Origin: Gloeobacter morelensis MG652769
Lineage (GTDB): Bacteria > Cyanobacteriota > Cyanobacteriia > Gloeobacterales > Gloeobacteraceae
DNA length: 64,000 nucleotides
Direction: 5' to 3'
NCBI RefSeq assembly: GCF_021018745.1
Contig: NZ_CP063845.1
Span: forward strand, 2,852,001-2,916,000
Below the pieces are notes generated by a model, which saw nothing but the letters and a program-made list of their open reading frames with translations, ran no database searches and was not told where the DNA came from. Every line of letters begins with the position of its first letter. Positions within the stretch are counted from its first letter, which is position 1. Below, piece by piece: positions 36,522-47,273 of the stretch. Position numbers and translations under genes: made by a program.

Positions 36522-37382
36522 ATGAATAATGCCGCACCGCTGTTTTCCCTGATGGGAAGCAGACTTTCGCTCGCCGATGTCACCCAGGCTCTGGCGCTGC
36601 GGCTGCAGCCGATCTTGCGCGAACGGCAGCGCCTGTGCGCGGATACAGCTATCGACACCGAACGCCGCAGTCGGCACCTGCGCGTTCTGGAGCGCGATGC
36701 CCAGCGCCAGGGTCTGGTGCAGCTGCACCAGCGCCTCGCGCTGATTTGCCGCAACTACGCGGCACGCAAGGGCACCGGCGACTCTGAGCGCTTCGATATC
36801 GAATCGTTTATCGAAGAAGTGGTCCTGCTCACCCACGCGCGCCTGCCGGAATTCGACCCGGACAAGGCCCGTTTTTCCACCTGGTTCGGCTCCCATATTC
36901 TCCGGCAGGTCTATACCGACATGCAGCGCCGCATCGATCCGAGCTGGCAGCGCCCCGAGCCGACGACGGCGGCGGGCCGGGCCGAACGTCAGGTCGCCCG
37001 CCGCATCGCTCGTCCCGACTCCCTCGACCGCCCGGTGCGCCTGGGCGCGGGGGGCGAAGAATCGACCAGCCAGGCCGAGCTGATCAATGTCTCCGTCTCC
37101 TATCCTTCTGCGGAGAACAGCCTGATCGAAGAAGACTGCCGCGACCGCTTCGTCGAAGCCCTTGCACAACTTGGCGAGGCCGACAAAGTCTTGCTCACCC
37201 GCCTTTATTTGCTGGGTGAGACCCAAAAGGAGATTGCCGCTTCGCTGGGGCGCACCCCGGCGCGCATTTGCCAAAGACTGCGCCTGATCTGCACCCGGCT
37301 TGCGGCGGTACTGGGAAGCGGCTTTGAGGCGGACTGCATCGATACCCAGTTTTGCGAAGCCCTGCGGAGGTGTGTGTCGTGA
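36522..37382 (+). CDS. Sigma-70 family RNA polymerase sigma factor (group 3-like)
   Basis: 286 residues. Region 2 is seen in EFDPDKARFSTWFGSHILRQ and region 4 near the C-terminus as EADKVLLTRLYLLGETQKEIAASLGR, a helix-turn-helix. The N-terminal region 1 is not the long form of housekeeping sigma factors. ATG 36522 has GGAG six bases upstream. Its stop overlaps the start of the next gene (GTGA), the usual arrangement of an alternative sigma factor and its regulator. Confidence 0.85.
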   Translation: MNNAAPLFSLMGSRLSLADVTQALALRLQPILRERQRLCADTAIDTERRSRHLRVLERDAQRQGLVQLHQRLALICRNYAARKGTGDSERFDIESFIEEVVLLTHARLPEFDPDKARFSTWFGSHILRQVYTDMQRRIDPSWQRPEPTTAAGRAERQVARRIARPDSLDRPVRLGAGGEESTSQAELINVSVSYPSAENSLIEEDCRDRFVEALAQLGEADKVLLTRLYLLGETQKEIAASLGRTPARICQRLRLICTRLAAVLGSGFEADCIDTQFCEALRRCVS

Positions 37383-38248
37383 TCGATCCTGAGCGCCTGG
37401 AGCGAACCCTGGGCGAGCTGATCCGCCGCTCCGGCTGGCCGGGAGCGGCAGGACCGCTCCCGGTGGCGGCCCCGCCTGAGGAGGAACGGCTGTGGCAGGA
37501 GGCGATGGCCGGTCCGGACCTGCGCCGGCAGTGGTCCCCCTGGCTTCTGGGAACTTCAGCCCTGGCCGTTGCCGCCGCAGTACTCGTCATGTTTGCAAGT
37601 ACCCGCCTGCTGCGGGAGCGCCCCCCTTCCCAAACCTCCCCCGGCAACTCCGACCCGGTGGCCATCACCGCAGCAAAGCCCCGCGAAGCACCCGCACCAC
37701 CCCGACCGGCGGCGCAGCCCCAAACTGCTTCTCCCCCCCCATCCCCCCGTCCAACGGTTTCAATCCCGGCAACTCCGCTCCCTGCCAAGCCGCGCCGACT
37801 TGCGGCACCTCCCCCCCTGCCACCGACTCTGCTCGCCGATGCCCCTCCCACCCCCCAACCGGGCTCCCCGCCGGTGCTCACCCGCAGTGGCGAACCCGGC
37901 CGCAGCGCCCCTGCCTCTGCACAGGCGAACGCCTCTGAACTGTATGCGTCCAGCCTTTGCTTCGCGCTCAGCAACCTCATCGACTTCCCAGAACAAGACA
38001 CAGGCCTGTCTATTTTCGAGGTGGCTCTTACCGTCGAAGGCGGGCGCGCTTCACTCAAAGAGCCGCCCCAGACCATCACCTCCGGTGGCGAAGCCCTCGA
38101 CGCGGCAGCCCGCACCGCCCTCGAAGCGCGGCCATTGCCCGGTTGGCCGCACCCCGAAAGCCTGTCCGCCCGCTACCTGCTGGTCTTCGATGTCGAACAG
38201 CAAAAGGTGACCTGCAAACAGACCCGCCCTTACCCTGACCCGCCCTAA
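37379..38248 (+). CDS. Membrane protein, probable anti-sigma factor with TonB-like C-terminal domain
   Basis: 289 residues. An N-terminal 50-residue acidic/basic cytoplasmic part, one transmembrane helix (about 53-74), a Pro/Ala/Ser-rich linker (about 80-185), and a C-terminal domain with Cys residues and a beta pattern resembling a TonB C-terminal fold (ALDAAARTALEARPLPGWP). The position directly behind and overlapping a sigma factor gene supports an anti-sigma role. The GTG has GGAGG eight bases upstream. No known anti-sigma motif is visible, so the role is inference. Confidence 0.7.
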   Translation: MIDPERLERTLGELIRRSGWPGAAGPLPVAAPPEEERLWQEAMAGPDLRRQWSPWLLGTSALAVAAAVLVMFASTRLLRERPPSQTSPGNSDPVAITAAKPREAPAPPRPAAQPQTASPPPSPRPTVSIPATPLPAKPRRLAAPPPLPPTLLADAPPTPQPGSPPVLTRSGEPGRSAPASAQANASELYASSLCFALSNLIDFPEQDTGLSIFEVALTVEGGRASLKEPPQTITSGGEALDAAARTALEARPLPGWPHPESLSARYLLVFDVEQQKVTCKQTRPYPDPP

Positions 38249-38258
38249 GCCAGTCCAT

Positions 38259-38293
38259 AAAAAAGCCCCCGGACGACCGCCGGGGGCTTTTTT
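38259..38293. terminator. Bidirectional rho-independent terminator
   Basis: A 14-bp perfect stem (38259-38272 with 38280-38293), core GCCCCCGG/CCGGGGGC, with A-run and T-run on the two sides. It ends transcription of the sigma/anti-sigma pair on the plus strand and of psaAB on the minus strand. Confidence 0.93.
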
Positions 38294-38308
38294 GTTGTTG
38301 GGAGGAAA

Positions 38309-40927
38309 TCAGCTGACCGGGACCACTTCGGTCTTGATCAAGATCTCCACCCGGCGGTTCTGCTGACGACCTTCGGGGTTGTCCGAACCGTCCGGCTTGG
38401 CGTTGGCGGCAACTGGCTTGGTCTCGCCGTACCCCTTCGCCGTCAGCCGCTCGGCCTCGATGCCTTTTTTCTCAAAGAAGGCCTTCACAGCGTTGGCCCG
38501 ATCTTCAGAGAGTTTCTGGTTGTAGGCATCTTCACCAAGGCTGTCGGTGTGCCCCAGGATTTCGACCGGCTCGCTGCCGTAGAACTGGATGACTCCAGCC
38601 ACCCGGTTTAGAGCCGGGTCGGCATCCAACTTGACATTGGATTTGTCGAAGTCAAAGACAATGTTCTCCGGCAACAGCAGCATCACCCCACCGGGCACCG
38701 GCTTGGCCTTGAACTCCGAAAGCACGCCTTTAGCCTGCTCCGCAGAGATAGCCGGGGTAAAAGCCGCCGGACCATTCGGATAGAGCGCCGCCGTCGAAGC
38801 GATCAAGAACGCCGCATAGGTCAGGATGTACCCAATCGTAAAGTGAGCCAGACCGACTAGACGGCCCTGGACGATCGACATCGCCACGGGCTTATCTTTC
38901 CAGCGCACCAGGTTGGCCAGGGGCGTGCGCTCGTGCGCCCACACCAGCGTTTCGATCAGTTCCTGCCAGTAGCCGCGCCAGGCGATGAGGAACATAAAGC
39001 CCGTCGCCCACACCAGGTGGCCGAACAGGAACATCCAGGCCCACACCGACAGGGCGTTGGTGCCGCCCGAGGGCGAGTAACCGCCGATCAAGGGCGCCGA
39101 GTTGGCCCACAGATAATCGCGCAACCATCCCATCAGGTAGGTGGAACTGGCGTTGAACTGGGCGACGTTGTCCCCCCAGATCGAAATCCACTTCCAGTGC
39201 CAGTAGAAGGTCACCCAACCGATCGTGTTGAGCATCCAGAAGACCGCCAGGTAAAAGGCGTCCCAGGCGGAGATGTCGCAGGTGCCGCCACGGCCGGGGC
39301 CGTCGCACGGGAAGGCAAAGCCGAAGTCCTTTTTGTCGGGCATCAGCTTGGAGCCGCGCGCGTCGAGCGCCCCTTTGACCAGGATGAGCGTGGTGGTGTG
39401 CAGACCCAGGGCGATGGCGTGGTGCACCAGGAAGTCGCCGGGGCCGATGGGCAGAAAGATGGGCGAGTTGTTGGCGTTGACCGAACCCAACCAGCCGGTC
39501 AGGAACTCACCCGGAGCGGTGACACCGGGGCCGCCGAACAAGGCCGGAATGCCCTCGATGATCTTGCCCGACTGCACCTGGACGAACTGGGCGAAGACCG
39601 GTTCGATGAGCAACTGGTCCTCAGGCCGACCGAAGGCGAGCATCACGTCGTTGTGGACGTAAAGACCCAGGGTGTGGAAGCCCAAAAACAGCGACACCCA
39701 GCTCAGGTGCGAGATGAGCGCCTCTTTGTGCTCGAGCATGCGCGCCAGCACATTGTTCTCGTTCGCCTTCGGGTCGTAGTCGCGCACGAAGAAGATCGCA
39801 CCGTGGGCAAAGGCGCCGACCATCAAAAATCCAGCGATGTACTGGTGATGGGTGTAGAGCGCCGCCATCGTGGTGTGATCTTGCGGCATGTAGAAGTACG
39901 CCGGCAGGGCGTAGGTGTGCTGCGCCACCAGTGAGGTGACCACACCCAGGCTGGCCAGGGCCAGACCGAGCTGGAAGTGCAGCGAGTTGTTGATCGTGTC
40001 GTAGAGGCCGCGGTGCCCTTCACCGGTGAGCGGACCTTTGTGGGCATCGAGGATCTCTTTGATCGAGTGGCCGATGCCGAAGTTGGTCCGGTACATGTGG
40101 CCCGCGATGATGAAGATCACCGCGATGGCCAGATGGTGGTGGGCGATGTCCGTGAGCCAGAGCGTTCCCGTGGCCGGGTTGAGGCCGCCGATAAACGTCA
40201 GAATCGGCGGACCCGCCTCCGGGTCGGCGTACACTCCCCAGTTGCCGGTGAAAAAGGGCGCCAGACCCGCCGGGTGGGGAAGGGTGTTCAGGAAGTTGCT
40301 CCAGTCGACGCGCTGGCCGCGGGCGGCCGGGATGGCGACGTGGATCATGTGGCCCGCGAAGGCCAGCGAGGAGACCCCAAACAGCGCCGAGAGGTGGTGG
40401 TTGAGGCGCGACTCGGCGTTCTTGAACCAGGCGAGGGACGGCCGGAAGCGGGGCTGCAAATGCAGCCAGCCCGCGATCAAGAAGACGGTCGCCAGCACCA
40501 TCAAGAAGATCGAACCCTGGTAGAGGTCCGAATTGAAGCGCATCCCGAGGGTGTAGTAGAGGTAATACAGCCCCGAGTAGGCAGCGTTGACCGGGCCTGC
40601 GCCCCCTTCGGGGGTGAAGGCTTCGACTGCGCCCTTGCCGAAGTGGGGATCCCAGATGGCGTGGGCGATGGGCACCACACCGGTGGGGTTGGCGACCCAC
40701 TGCTCGAAGTTGCCCTGCCAGGCGATGTGAAACAGGTTGCCCGAGGACCACAAAAAGATGATCGCCAGGTGGCCGAAGTGGGTGGCGAAGAGTTTCTGGT
40801 AGAGAGACTCTTCGGTCATCCCGTCGTGACTTTCAAAGTCGTGGGCGGTGGCGATACCGTACCAGATCCGGCGCGTGGTCGGGTCCTGTGCGAGGTCCTG
40901 GCTGAATTTTGGAAAACGAGTTGCCAT
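38309..40927 (-). CDS. psaB: Photosystem I core protein PsaB with C-terminal OmpA-like extension
   Basis: 872 residues. About 713 N-terminal residues are PsaB, with 11 transmembrane helices and the FX iron-sulfur ligand loop [12 protein letters not shown]. From about residue 717 comes an extra domain of roughly 155 residues. It has an OmpA C-terminal signature: [48 protein letters not shown] and RQQNRRVEI. OmpA-like domains bind peptidoglycan. The C-terminus of PsaB faces the lumen, which here equals the periplasm, so the tail could anchor photosystem I to the cell wall. Such an extension is reported for Gloeobacter violaceus PsaB. ATG 40927 has GGGAG upstream, 12 nt after psaA. Confidence 0.98.
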   Translation of the reverse strand: MATRFPKFSQDLAQDPTTRRIWYGIATAHDFESHDGMTEESLYQKLFATHFGHLAIIFLWSSGNLFHIAWQGNFEQWVANPTGVVPIAHAIWDPHFGKGAVEAFTPEGGAGPVNAAYSGLYYLYYTLGMRFNSDLYQGSIFLMVLATVFLIAGWLHLQPRFRPSLAWFKNAESRLNHHLSALFGVSSLAFAGHMIHVAIPAARGQRVDWSNFLNTLPHPAGLAPFFTGNWGVYADPEAGPPILTFIGGLNPATGTLWLTDIAHHHLAIAVIFIIAGHMYRTNFGIGHSIKEILDAHKGPLTGEGHRGLYDTINNSLHFQLGLALASLGVVTSLVAQHTYALPAYFYMPQDHTTMAALYTHHQYIAGFLMVGAFAHGAIFFVRDYDPKANENNVLARMLEHKEALISHLSWVSLFLGFHTLGLYVHNDVMLAFGRPEDQLLIEPVFAQFVQVQSGKIIEGIPALFGGPGVTAPGEFLTGWLGSVNANNSPIFLPIGPGDFLVHHAIALGLHTTTLILVKGALDARGSKLMPDKKDFGFAFPCDGPGRGGTCDISAWDAFYLAVFWMLNTIGWVTFYWHWKWISIWGDNVAQFNASSTYLMGWLRDYLWANSAPLIGGYSPSGGTNALSVWAWMFLFGHLVWATGFMFLIAWRGYWQELIETLVWAHERTPLANLVRWKDKPVAMSIVQGRLVGLAHFTIGYILTYAAFLIASTAALYPNGPAAFTPAISAEQAKGVLSEFKAKPVPGGVMLLLPENIVFDFDKSNVKLDADPALNRVAGVIQFYGSEPVEILGHTDSLGEDAYNQKLSEDRANAVKAFFEKKGIEAERLTAKGYGETKPVAANAKPDGSDNPEGRQQNRRVEILIKTEVVPVS

Positions 40928-40939
40928 TGCTGTCACTCC

Positions 40940-43291
40940 CTATGGCAAGGCCAGGAATCGGGCCAGGAAGAACGACCAGGTCGTGGCGATCCCTCCTAGC
41001 AGGTAGTGGGCCACACCCACCGCCCGACCCTGGGTGATGCTCAGGGCGCGCGGTTGAATGGCGGGGGCTACCTTCAGCTTGTTGTGGGCCCAGACGATCG
41101 ACTCGATCAGTTCCTGCCAGTAGCCGCGGCCGCTAAACAGAAACATCAGCGAGAAGGCCCAGATGAAGTGGGCGCCCAGGAACATCAAACCGTAGGCCGA
41201 GAGCGGTCCACCGTAGGAGTTGATGACCGCCGAGGACTGCGCCCACAAAAAGTCGCGCAGCCAGCCGTTGATGTTGATGGCACTGGCGGCGTACTGCGAG
41301 AGGGCCACCGTCTGGCCGCCGAGCAACACGTCGGTATTGCCGATGATGTGGTTGACCGCTCCGGTGGAGCGATCGACCGTTCCCCAGACGTCGGATTGCA
41401 TTTTCCAGCTGAAGTGGAAGATCACCACCGAGATGGTGTTGTACATCCAGAACAGACCGAGAAACACATGATCCCAGGCGGAGGACTGGCAGGTGCCGCC
41501 GCGGCCGGGGCCGTCGCAGGGGAAGCGAAAACCGAGGTTGGCTTTGTCGGGAATGAGCCGCGAGGAGCGGGCAAACAGCACGCCCTTCAGCAAAATCAGC
41601 ACCGTGACGTGGATGCACAGGGCAAAGATGTGGTGGACCATGAAGTCCGCCGTGCCCAGGTGAATCGGCGAAATTGAGATTTTGTCGTTGGCCAGAGCCA
41701 ACACCTGATTCGCCTGAAGCGTCGCAGCGCTCGAGAGCGCGCCGGCGTACCAGGTGGGGCTGGTGCCGCCTACCCAGGGAGCGGTCGCACCGCCGGGGGC
41801 CGCCGCGTGGATGTTCTGGATCCACTGGGCGAACACCGGCTGCAGCGGAATCGCGAAGTCGGCGAACATGTCGCGCGGGCGACCGAGGGCCTGCATCGTG
41901 TCGTTGTGGACGTAGAGTCCGAACGAATGGAAACCCAGAAAGAGCGTCACCCAGTTGAGGTGCGAGATGATCGCGTCGCGGTGGCGCAGCACCCGGTCCA
42001 GCAGGTTGTTCTGGTTGGTGACCGGGTCGTAGTCGCGGACCATGAAAATCGCCGCGTGGGCACCGGCGCCCACAATCAAGAAGCCGCCGATCCACATGTG
42101 GTGCGTGAACAGCGAAATCTGGGTCGCGTAGTCCGTGCCCATGTAGGGGTACGGGTTCATCGCGTACATGTGGTGGGCGACGATGATCGTGATCGAACCG
42201 GCCATCGCCAGGTTGATCGCCAGTTGGGCGTGCCAGGAGGTGGTGAGCACCTCGTAGAGGCCGCGGTGACCCTCGCCGGTGAGCGGACCTTTGTGGGCTT
42301 CGAGCATCTCTTTGATCGAGTGGCCGATGCCCCAGTTGGTCCGGTACATGTGGCCCGCGATGATGAACAGCGTCGCGATAGCCAAATGGTGATGGGCGAT
42401 GTCGGTGAGGTACAGCGCACCGGTGGCCGGTTCCAGACCGCCTTTAAAGGTCAAAAAGTCGGTGAACTGGCCCCAGTTGAGGGTAAAGAACGCCCCGAGG
42501 CCGCCGTTGGGGCCGAAGCCCTTCGGGAAGAACTCGCCCATCTTCGCGTAGTCGAGGCCCGCAAACGCGTTGACCTGCTCCGGGGCGATCCCGGCATCGA
42601 GCTGCGCTTTAACCGGCAAGGCCACGTGGATGAGGTGGCCGGTCCAGAACAAAGAGCCCAGACCGAAGAGCCCCGCCAGGTGGTGGTTGAGCATCGACTC
42701 GACGTTCTGGAACCACTCGAGCTTGGGAGCGCGCTTGTGGTAGTGGAACCAACCCGCAAACAAAAACAGCGCCGCGATAATAAGCATCGCGATCGACATG
42801 GAGGCCAGCTGGCCGGTGGTCGTAAACCCGACCGCGCGCCACAGATGAAAAAGCCCCGAGGTGATCACGATACCGCCCTGCTCGAAGCCCTTGGCGACGG
42901 TAGCCGGATCGTTGAGCACCTCCTGGCCGAAGACCGGCCAGACGGTCTGGGCACTCGGTTTGAGTGCCAGCGGTTTTTCCATCCAGGCGGCGAAATTCGA
43001 GAAGTACGCGCCGTGCCAGAACATGCCGCTCAACCACACGCAGACCACCGCGAGGTGGCCGAAGTGGGCCGAGAAGATTTTGCGGGAGATTTCTTCTTTG
43101 TCGGAGGTATGGGTTTCAAAGTCATGGGCCAGAGCGTGCAGATCCCAGATCCAGGTGGTCGTCTTGGGACCGCGCGCCAGGTTCCGCTCGAACCAGCCCG
43201 GCTTGCCCCACTTTTCGGTGGAAGTCGGAACTGGATCGTTGTCTACGAGAACCCTGACGGGCTTCTCTCGCTCCTGCGGCGTTGTAGACAT
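40940..43291 (-). CDS. psaA: Photosystem I core protein PsaA
   Basis: 783 residues, slightly longer than usual (about 750). FX ligand loop [12 protein letters not shown] is present, and the family pattern of 11 helices and many His chlorophyll ligands is intact. PsaA and PsaB form the reaction-centre heterodimer carrying P700, A0, A1 and FX. ATG 43291 with AAGGAG seven bases upstream is chosen; the longer frame start at 43420 is not PsaA-like. It is co-transcribed with psaB. Confidence 0.98.
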   Translation of the reverse strand: MSTTPQEREKPVRVLVDNDPVPTSTEKWGKPGWFERNLARGPKTTTWIWDLHALAHDFETHTSDKEEISRKIFSAHFGHLAVVCVWLSGMFWHGAYFSNFAAWMEKPLALKPSAQTVWPVFGQEVLNDPATVAKGFEQGGIVITSGLFHLWRAVGFTTTGQLASMSIAMLIIAALFLFAGWFHYHKRAPKLEWFQNVESMLNHHLAGLFGLGSLFWTGHLIHVALPVKAQLDAGIAPEQVNAFAGLDYAKMGEFFPKGFGPNGGLGAFFTLNWGQFTDFLTFKGGLEPATGALYLTDIAHHHLAIATLFIIAGHMYRTNWGIGHSIKEMLEAHKGPLTGEGHRGLYEVLTTSWHAQLAINLAMAGSITIIVAHHMYAMNPYPYMGTDYATQISLFTHHMWIGGFLIVGAGAHAAIFMVRDYDPVTNQNNLLDRVLRHRDAIISHLNWVTLFLGFHSFGLYVHNDTMQALGRPRDMFADFAIPLQPVFAQWIQNIHAAAPGGATAPWVGGTSPTWYAGALSSAATLQANQVLALANDKISISPIHLGTADFMVHHIFALCIHVTVLILLKGVLFARSSRLIPDKANLGFRFPCDGPGRGGTCQSSAWDHVFLGLFWMYNTISVVIFHFSWKMQSDVWGTVDRSTGAVNHIIGNTDVLLGGQTVALSQYAASAININGWLRDFLWAQSSAVINSYGGPLSAYGLMFLGAHFIWAFSLMFLFSGRGYWQELIESIVWAHNKLKVAPAIQPRALSITQGRAVGVAHYLLGGIATTWSFFLARFLALP

Positions 43292-43660
43292 TGAGGATCT
43301 CCTTGCTGACGCACCGCCGACGGAGTCGTCGATGCTCGGTTTCGGAACGAGAACCACGACGTACGCTCTCTCGGTATCTGATGAAGCAGATGATGATGGC
43401 GGAAATCCACCCAAGAGCATACGCAGTTACGCTGCATTATAGGTCAGCCCGAGGGCGCAAACGGCGCACTTAACAATTTTTAAAAAGCCTGAAATCATTA
43501 CTGGATCTGGATTTGAGCGTTATGGTCTCCGACCGGTTCGTCACGGTGGGTTGCCGATAATTGCAAAACCGTTGCTTTCGCCCGCCGAGGGACGTACCCC
43601 CGAGGGAGGGAGCGGTTTCGGTTGGAGTGATATGATACGGAAGTTTTGAGGAACCTCCCG
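43292..43660. promoter_or_regulatory. Upstream region of psaAB and the divergent periplasmic-protein gene
   Basis: No gene seen. On the minus strand a perfect TATAAT lies at 43436-43441, about 145 bp before the psaA start, which implies a long untranslated leader. An A+T-rich stretch (about 43470-43497) lies behind it. On the plus strand, TATGAT near 43631 may serve the next gene. Confidence 0.5.
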
Positions 43661-44239
43661 ATGCGTAGATTCTCCCAGGTGGGGACGTGCTTGGCGGTTT
43701 TGACCCTGCTGACGGCAGCGGGTGCGGGAGCGCAGCAGGCAGGCCCTCTCAAGCAGAACCCGACTACGACTACCGCTTCGGAGCCGACCGCCCCGGTGAT
43801 CCCCGACGCTTCTAAATATCGGCAGCTGGAGCAGGAGAATAGCGTCCTGAGCATCGCCGGGACCGATCAGATGCTCAAAGCGGCCCAGCAAATGGCTAAG
43901 GACGGCAAATTCGTCGAAGCGGTCGCCCGCAACCAGGAGGCGATCACGATGCTCAACCAGATGTCTACGCTGCACTCGCAGCTGTCTAAAGCGTTTGCCG
44001 GCATCGACAACCGCATCGCCGATCAAGAGAAGCAAGTGGCGCTGCAGGCGGCCATCCGCCGCGACGAAGCGACCTATCAACTGGCACTCATTCACCGCGC
44101 CCAGGGCAAACCCGAACTGGCGGTGCCGCTGCTGGTGCGCATCACCACCAGCCAGAACCCGACGCGGGATCTAGGCCAAAAGGCTTACCAGCAGCTCTTT
44201 GAAATCGGTTTCGTCAAGAGCCAGTATCCAAGGCAGTAG
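43661..44239 (+). CDS. Periplasmic protein of unknown function, helical repeat-like
   Basis: 192 residues with a signal peptide cut near GAGAQQ. After a Pro/Thr-rich linker the rest is helical (residues 50-190) with TPR-like spacing (MLKAAQQMAKDGKFVEAVARN, ALIHRAQGKPELAVPLL). ATG 43661 has GAGGA close upstream. No known family member is identified. Confidence 0.8.
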   Translation: MRRFSQVGTCLAVLTLLTAAGAGAQQAGPLKQNPTTTTASEPTAPVIPDASKYRQLEQENSVLSIAGTDQMLKAAQQMAKDGKFVEAVARNQEAITMLNQMSTLHSQLSKAFAGIDNRIADQEKQVALQAAIRRDEATYQLALIHRAQGKPELAVPLLVRITTSQNPTRDLGQKAYQQLFEIGFVKSQYPRQ

Positions 44240-44256
44240 ATCCCCCCTGGCCCCCC

Positions 44257-47160
44257 TTAGTAGTAAGGGAGGAGCGTTGCCGAGAGCGCTTCCACCAGGT
44301 GTCTGGCCTGCCTGCCGGTGGCGTGGGCGATCTGTTGGCGGCAGGAGACACCGTCCGCGACCAGGACCGTTTCGGGAGCCGACTTTTCAATCGCCGGAAA
44401 CAGACGCTGGGAACCGATCACCAGCGACAGGTCGTAGTGTTCCTGCTCGTAACCGAAGGCACCAGCCATCCCGCAGCAGCCGGAGGGGATCTCGTGGGCG
44501 TCGAAGGCGAGTTTCAGCAATTCCAGCGTCGGCCGGGTGCCCACCATCGCCTTCTGGTGGCAGTGGCCGTGCAGCAGCGCCGGGAGCGCCGATTTGGCAA
44601 ATTCGAGGTTGAGTTCGCCCCGCCGGTGTAGATCGAATAGAAATTCATCGATGGTGAGGCTATGGGCGGCCACGTCCTTGGCGTCACCGCCGCAAACTAG
44701 ATCCAGGTACTCGTCGCGCAGGGTGAGGATGCAACTGGGCTCGCAGCCCAGAATCGGTATACCCGCCCGGGCGTAGGGTAACAGCTGCTCGACGTTGTAG
44801 CGGGCATTGGCCTGGGCCTCGGCCAGCAGCCCTTTTGAGATCATCGGCCGACCGCAGCAGCGCCGGGTGGGCAGGATCACTTCGTAGCCCAGCTGTTCTA
44901 ATAACTTCACCGCCGCCCGGCCAATCTCGGGGGTGTTGTACTCCATATAGGTGTCGTGGAAGAGCACCACCGGACCCCGGCGGCCCGCACCCACGGGCTT
45001 TGAGGAGCGGGCGGCAAACCAGCGGCTGAAAGTCTGGGGAGCAAACGCGGGCAGGGTGCGCTCCGGGGCAAAACCCAACAGGCGTTTACCCAGCGATCCC
45101 AGGGGACTTTTGAGCAACCAGTTCGAAAGTGGAGCGGTAGCCGCGCCGAGGCGGTTGACCAGCGCGATGTGACCGACTACCCGGTCGCGCCAGGGCGTGC
45201 CGTGCTCGCGGTGGTAATGGCTCAAAAATTCCGCTTTGAGCTTAGCCATGTTGACGCTGGAGGGGCACTCGGTCTGGCAGGCCTTGCACGAAAGACAGAG
45301 GTCCATTACCTCGTAAAGACCCCTACCCGTGAAATTTTCCGAGCCCGCCTGGCCTGCCAGCACCGAGCGCAGGGCGTTGGCCCGGCCGCGGGTGGAGTGC
45401 TTTTCATCAAGCGTTGCCTGGTAGGAAGGACACATCGTGCCCACGTCCTGCTTGCGGCAGTTGCCGTTACCGTTGCACATCTCGGCGGCGCGGGCAAAGC
45501 CGAATTCGCGGCTGAAGTCGAAGGTGGTGGTCAGTTCCTGGGTGCGGTAGCCAAGGCCGTAGCGCAGGTGAGCGTCCGGCGGCGGCCCGTCGACCACTTT
45601 GCCGGGGTTCATGCGGTTCTCGAAGTCGAAGGTGCGCTTGACCGTTTGAAAAGCGCCGTACAGCCGGGGGCCGAACATCTTTTCGTTGAGCCAACTGCGC
45701 GCCAGACCGTCGCCGTGCTCGCCGCTCATCGAACCACCCAAAGCGCGGGTCAGGTCGCTGACTTCATGGAGCATGGCGTTCAGGCGCTCGATGTCGCCAG
45801 GATCTTTGAGGTTGAGGGCGGGGCGAATGTGCAGGCAGCCCACCGAGGCGTGGCCGTAGTAACCGGCGTGGGTGCCGTGGGCAGCGACGATGCGCTGAAA
45901 TTCGCGCACAAATTCGCCCAGCCGCTCGACCGGTACGGCCGGGTCTTCGACGAAGGCGAGGGGTTTGCGCTCGGCGCGGGTGCTCATCAGCATCCCCAAC
46001 CCGGCCTTGCGCAGATTCCAGACATTCGCCTGGGCGGTCTGATCGCGCACACTCACCATGGCGTAGCCCAGGTGCGCTCGCACCAGGCGGTCGCCCAGGG
46101 CCTCCAGCCGCTCCGCCACCTCGCGTTCGTTCTCGCCGTGAAATTCGACCAGGAGCACAGCGCGCGGGTCACCCTCGATAAACCCGACCCGATCTTGAAA
46201 GGCCCGCGCGCGCATCGCCGGAGCGAGGATCTGATCGTCGACCAGTTCGACTGCAGCTGGAGCGAGTTCGAGAATCGTCTCCACCGCGTCGATGGCGGCG
46301 TTGAGAGCGGCAAAGTGCACCACGCCCACGGCCGTTGCCCTGGGCAGCGGGATAAGCCGCACCTTCAAGGCGCTCAGCACCGCCAATGTCCCTTCCGAAC
46401 CGACCAGCAACTTGGCCAGGTTAAAGCGGCGATCCGGGTCCGGAAGGGGCGAGGGATCCGGATAATCGCCGAGCAGCGCGTCGAGGTTGTAACCGCTCAC
46501 CCGCCGCAGCAAACGCGGGAAGCCGTTTAATATGTCCTCGCGGTGCTGGGCAATCAGGCGCGGGATCTGCCGGTAGAGCTGGGCTTCGAGGCTGCTGCCC
46601 TGGGCTTTTGCCACCAGTTCGGTCTCGTTGAGCGGTCCGAAGTGGCACACCGAACCGTCCGCGAGCACAGCCCGGCATTCGAGGATGTGATCGACGGTTT
46701 TGCCGTAGAGAATCGAGCGCGCCCCGGCGGAGTTGTTGGCGGCCATGCCCCCCAGGGTGGCGCGGCTCGCCGTGGCGGTCTCCGGACCAAATTGCAGACC
46801 GTGGGGCCGCAAGCGCTGCTTAAAAACATCCTGCACCACCCCCGGTTCGACCCAGGCGGTGCCCTCCTCGGGGTTGATCTCGATGACCCGGTGCATATAC
46901 TTCGAAAAATCGAGCACCACCGCCGCGCCCACCGCCTGGCCCGAGACGCTCGTGCCGCCGCCGCGCGCCAGCACCGGCAATTTTGCCTGCCGCGTCGCCT
47001 GCACGGTCGCCACCACATCGGCCTGCGAGCGCGGGATCACCACACCGATAGGCGGGATGCGGTAGAAACTGGCATCGGTACTATAGAGGGCGCGGTCGAT
47101 CTCGCTAAAACGTATCTCACCTTCGATCTGCCGGGCGAGATCCTGTACGAACGTTTTCAC
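44257..47160 (-). CDS. FAD-linked dehydrogenase fused to Fe-S and CCG domains (YdiJ-like)
   Basis: 967 residues. N-terminal FAD-binding domain of the PCMH type (residues about 40-220, with LARGGGTSVSGQAVG), then the oxidase C-terminal domain (about 280-540), then ferredoxin-type Cys motifs (CLSCKACQTECP and an upstream C-x5-C segment), then two CCG modules (CCGRPMIS and CCGMAGAF). This is the D-lactate/D-2-hydroxyglutarate dehydrogenase-like YdiJ layout, where the enzyme oxidises a 2-hydroxy acid and passes electrons on. Substrate uncertain. The start is a GTG with AGGAT upstream. Confidence 0.9.
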   Translation of the reverse strand: MKTFVQDLARQIEGEIRFSEIDRALYSTDASFYRIPPIGVVIPRSQADVVATVQATRQAKLPVLARGGGTSVSGQAVGAAVVLDFSKYMHRVIEINPEEGTAWVEPGVVQDVFKQRLRPHGLQFGPETATASRATLGGMAANNSAGARSILYGKTVDHILECRAVLADGSVCHFGPLNETELVAKAQGSSLEAQLYRQIPRLIAQHREDILNGFPRLLRRVSGYNLDALLGDYPDPSPLPDPDRRFNLAKLLVGSEGTLAVLSALKVRLIPLPRATAVGVVHFAALNAAIDAVETILELAPAAVELVDDQILAPAMRARAFQDRVGFIEGDPRAVLLVEFHGENEREVAERLEALGDRLVRAHLGYAMVSVRDQTAQANVWNLRKAGLGMLMSTRAERKPLAFVEDPAVPVERLGEFVREFQRIVAAHGTHAGYYGHASVGCLHIRPALNLKDPGDIERLNAMLHEVSDLTRALGGSMSGEHGDGLARSWLNEKMFGPRLYGAFQTVKRTFDFENRMNPGKVVDGPPPDAHLRYGLGYRTQELTTTFDFSREFGFARAAEMCNGNGNCRKQDVGTMCPSYQATLDEKHSTRGRANALRSVLAGQAGSENFTGRGLYEVMDLCLSCKACQTECPSSVNMAKLKAEFLSHYHREHGTPWRDRVVGHIALVNRLGAATAPLSNWLLKSPLGSLGKRLLGFAPERTLPAFAPQTFSRWFAARSSKPVGAGRRGPVVLFHDTYMEYNTPEIGRAAVKLLEQLGYEVILPTRRCCGRPMISKGLLAEAQANARYNVEQLLPYARAGIPILGCEPSCILTLRDEYLDLVCGGDAKDVAAHSLTIDEFLFDLHRRGELNLEFAKSALPALLHGHCHQKAMVGTRPTLELLKLAFDAHEIPSGCCGMAGAFGYEQEHYDLSLVIGSQRLFPAIEKSAPETVLVADGVSCRQQIAHATGRQARHLVEALSATLLPYY

Positions 47161-47273
47161 CGGGTCGCATCCTGAACGGGCTTTCTATATTTCCACTGTA
47201 CGCCCGCCCAAAGCGGTCGCAGGTGAGTCGGCCGCGGGGCATCTAGACTGGGAGCGCACGCGGAGTGACACCC

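Noticed and set aside
41807-43294. 495-residue frame antisense to psaA
   Set aside because: Mirrors psaA codon structure in high-GC DNA; no start site, motif or family character.
45169-46530. 453-residue frame antisense to the YdiJ-like gene
   Set aside because: Shadow of a clearly conserved gene on the other strand.
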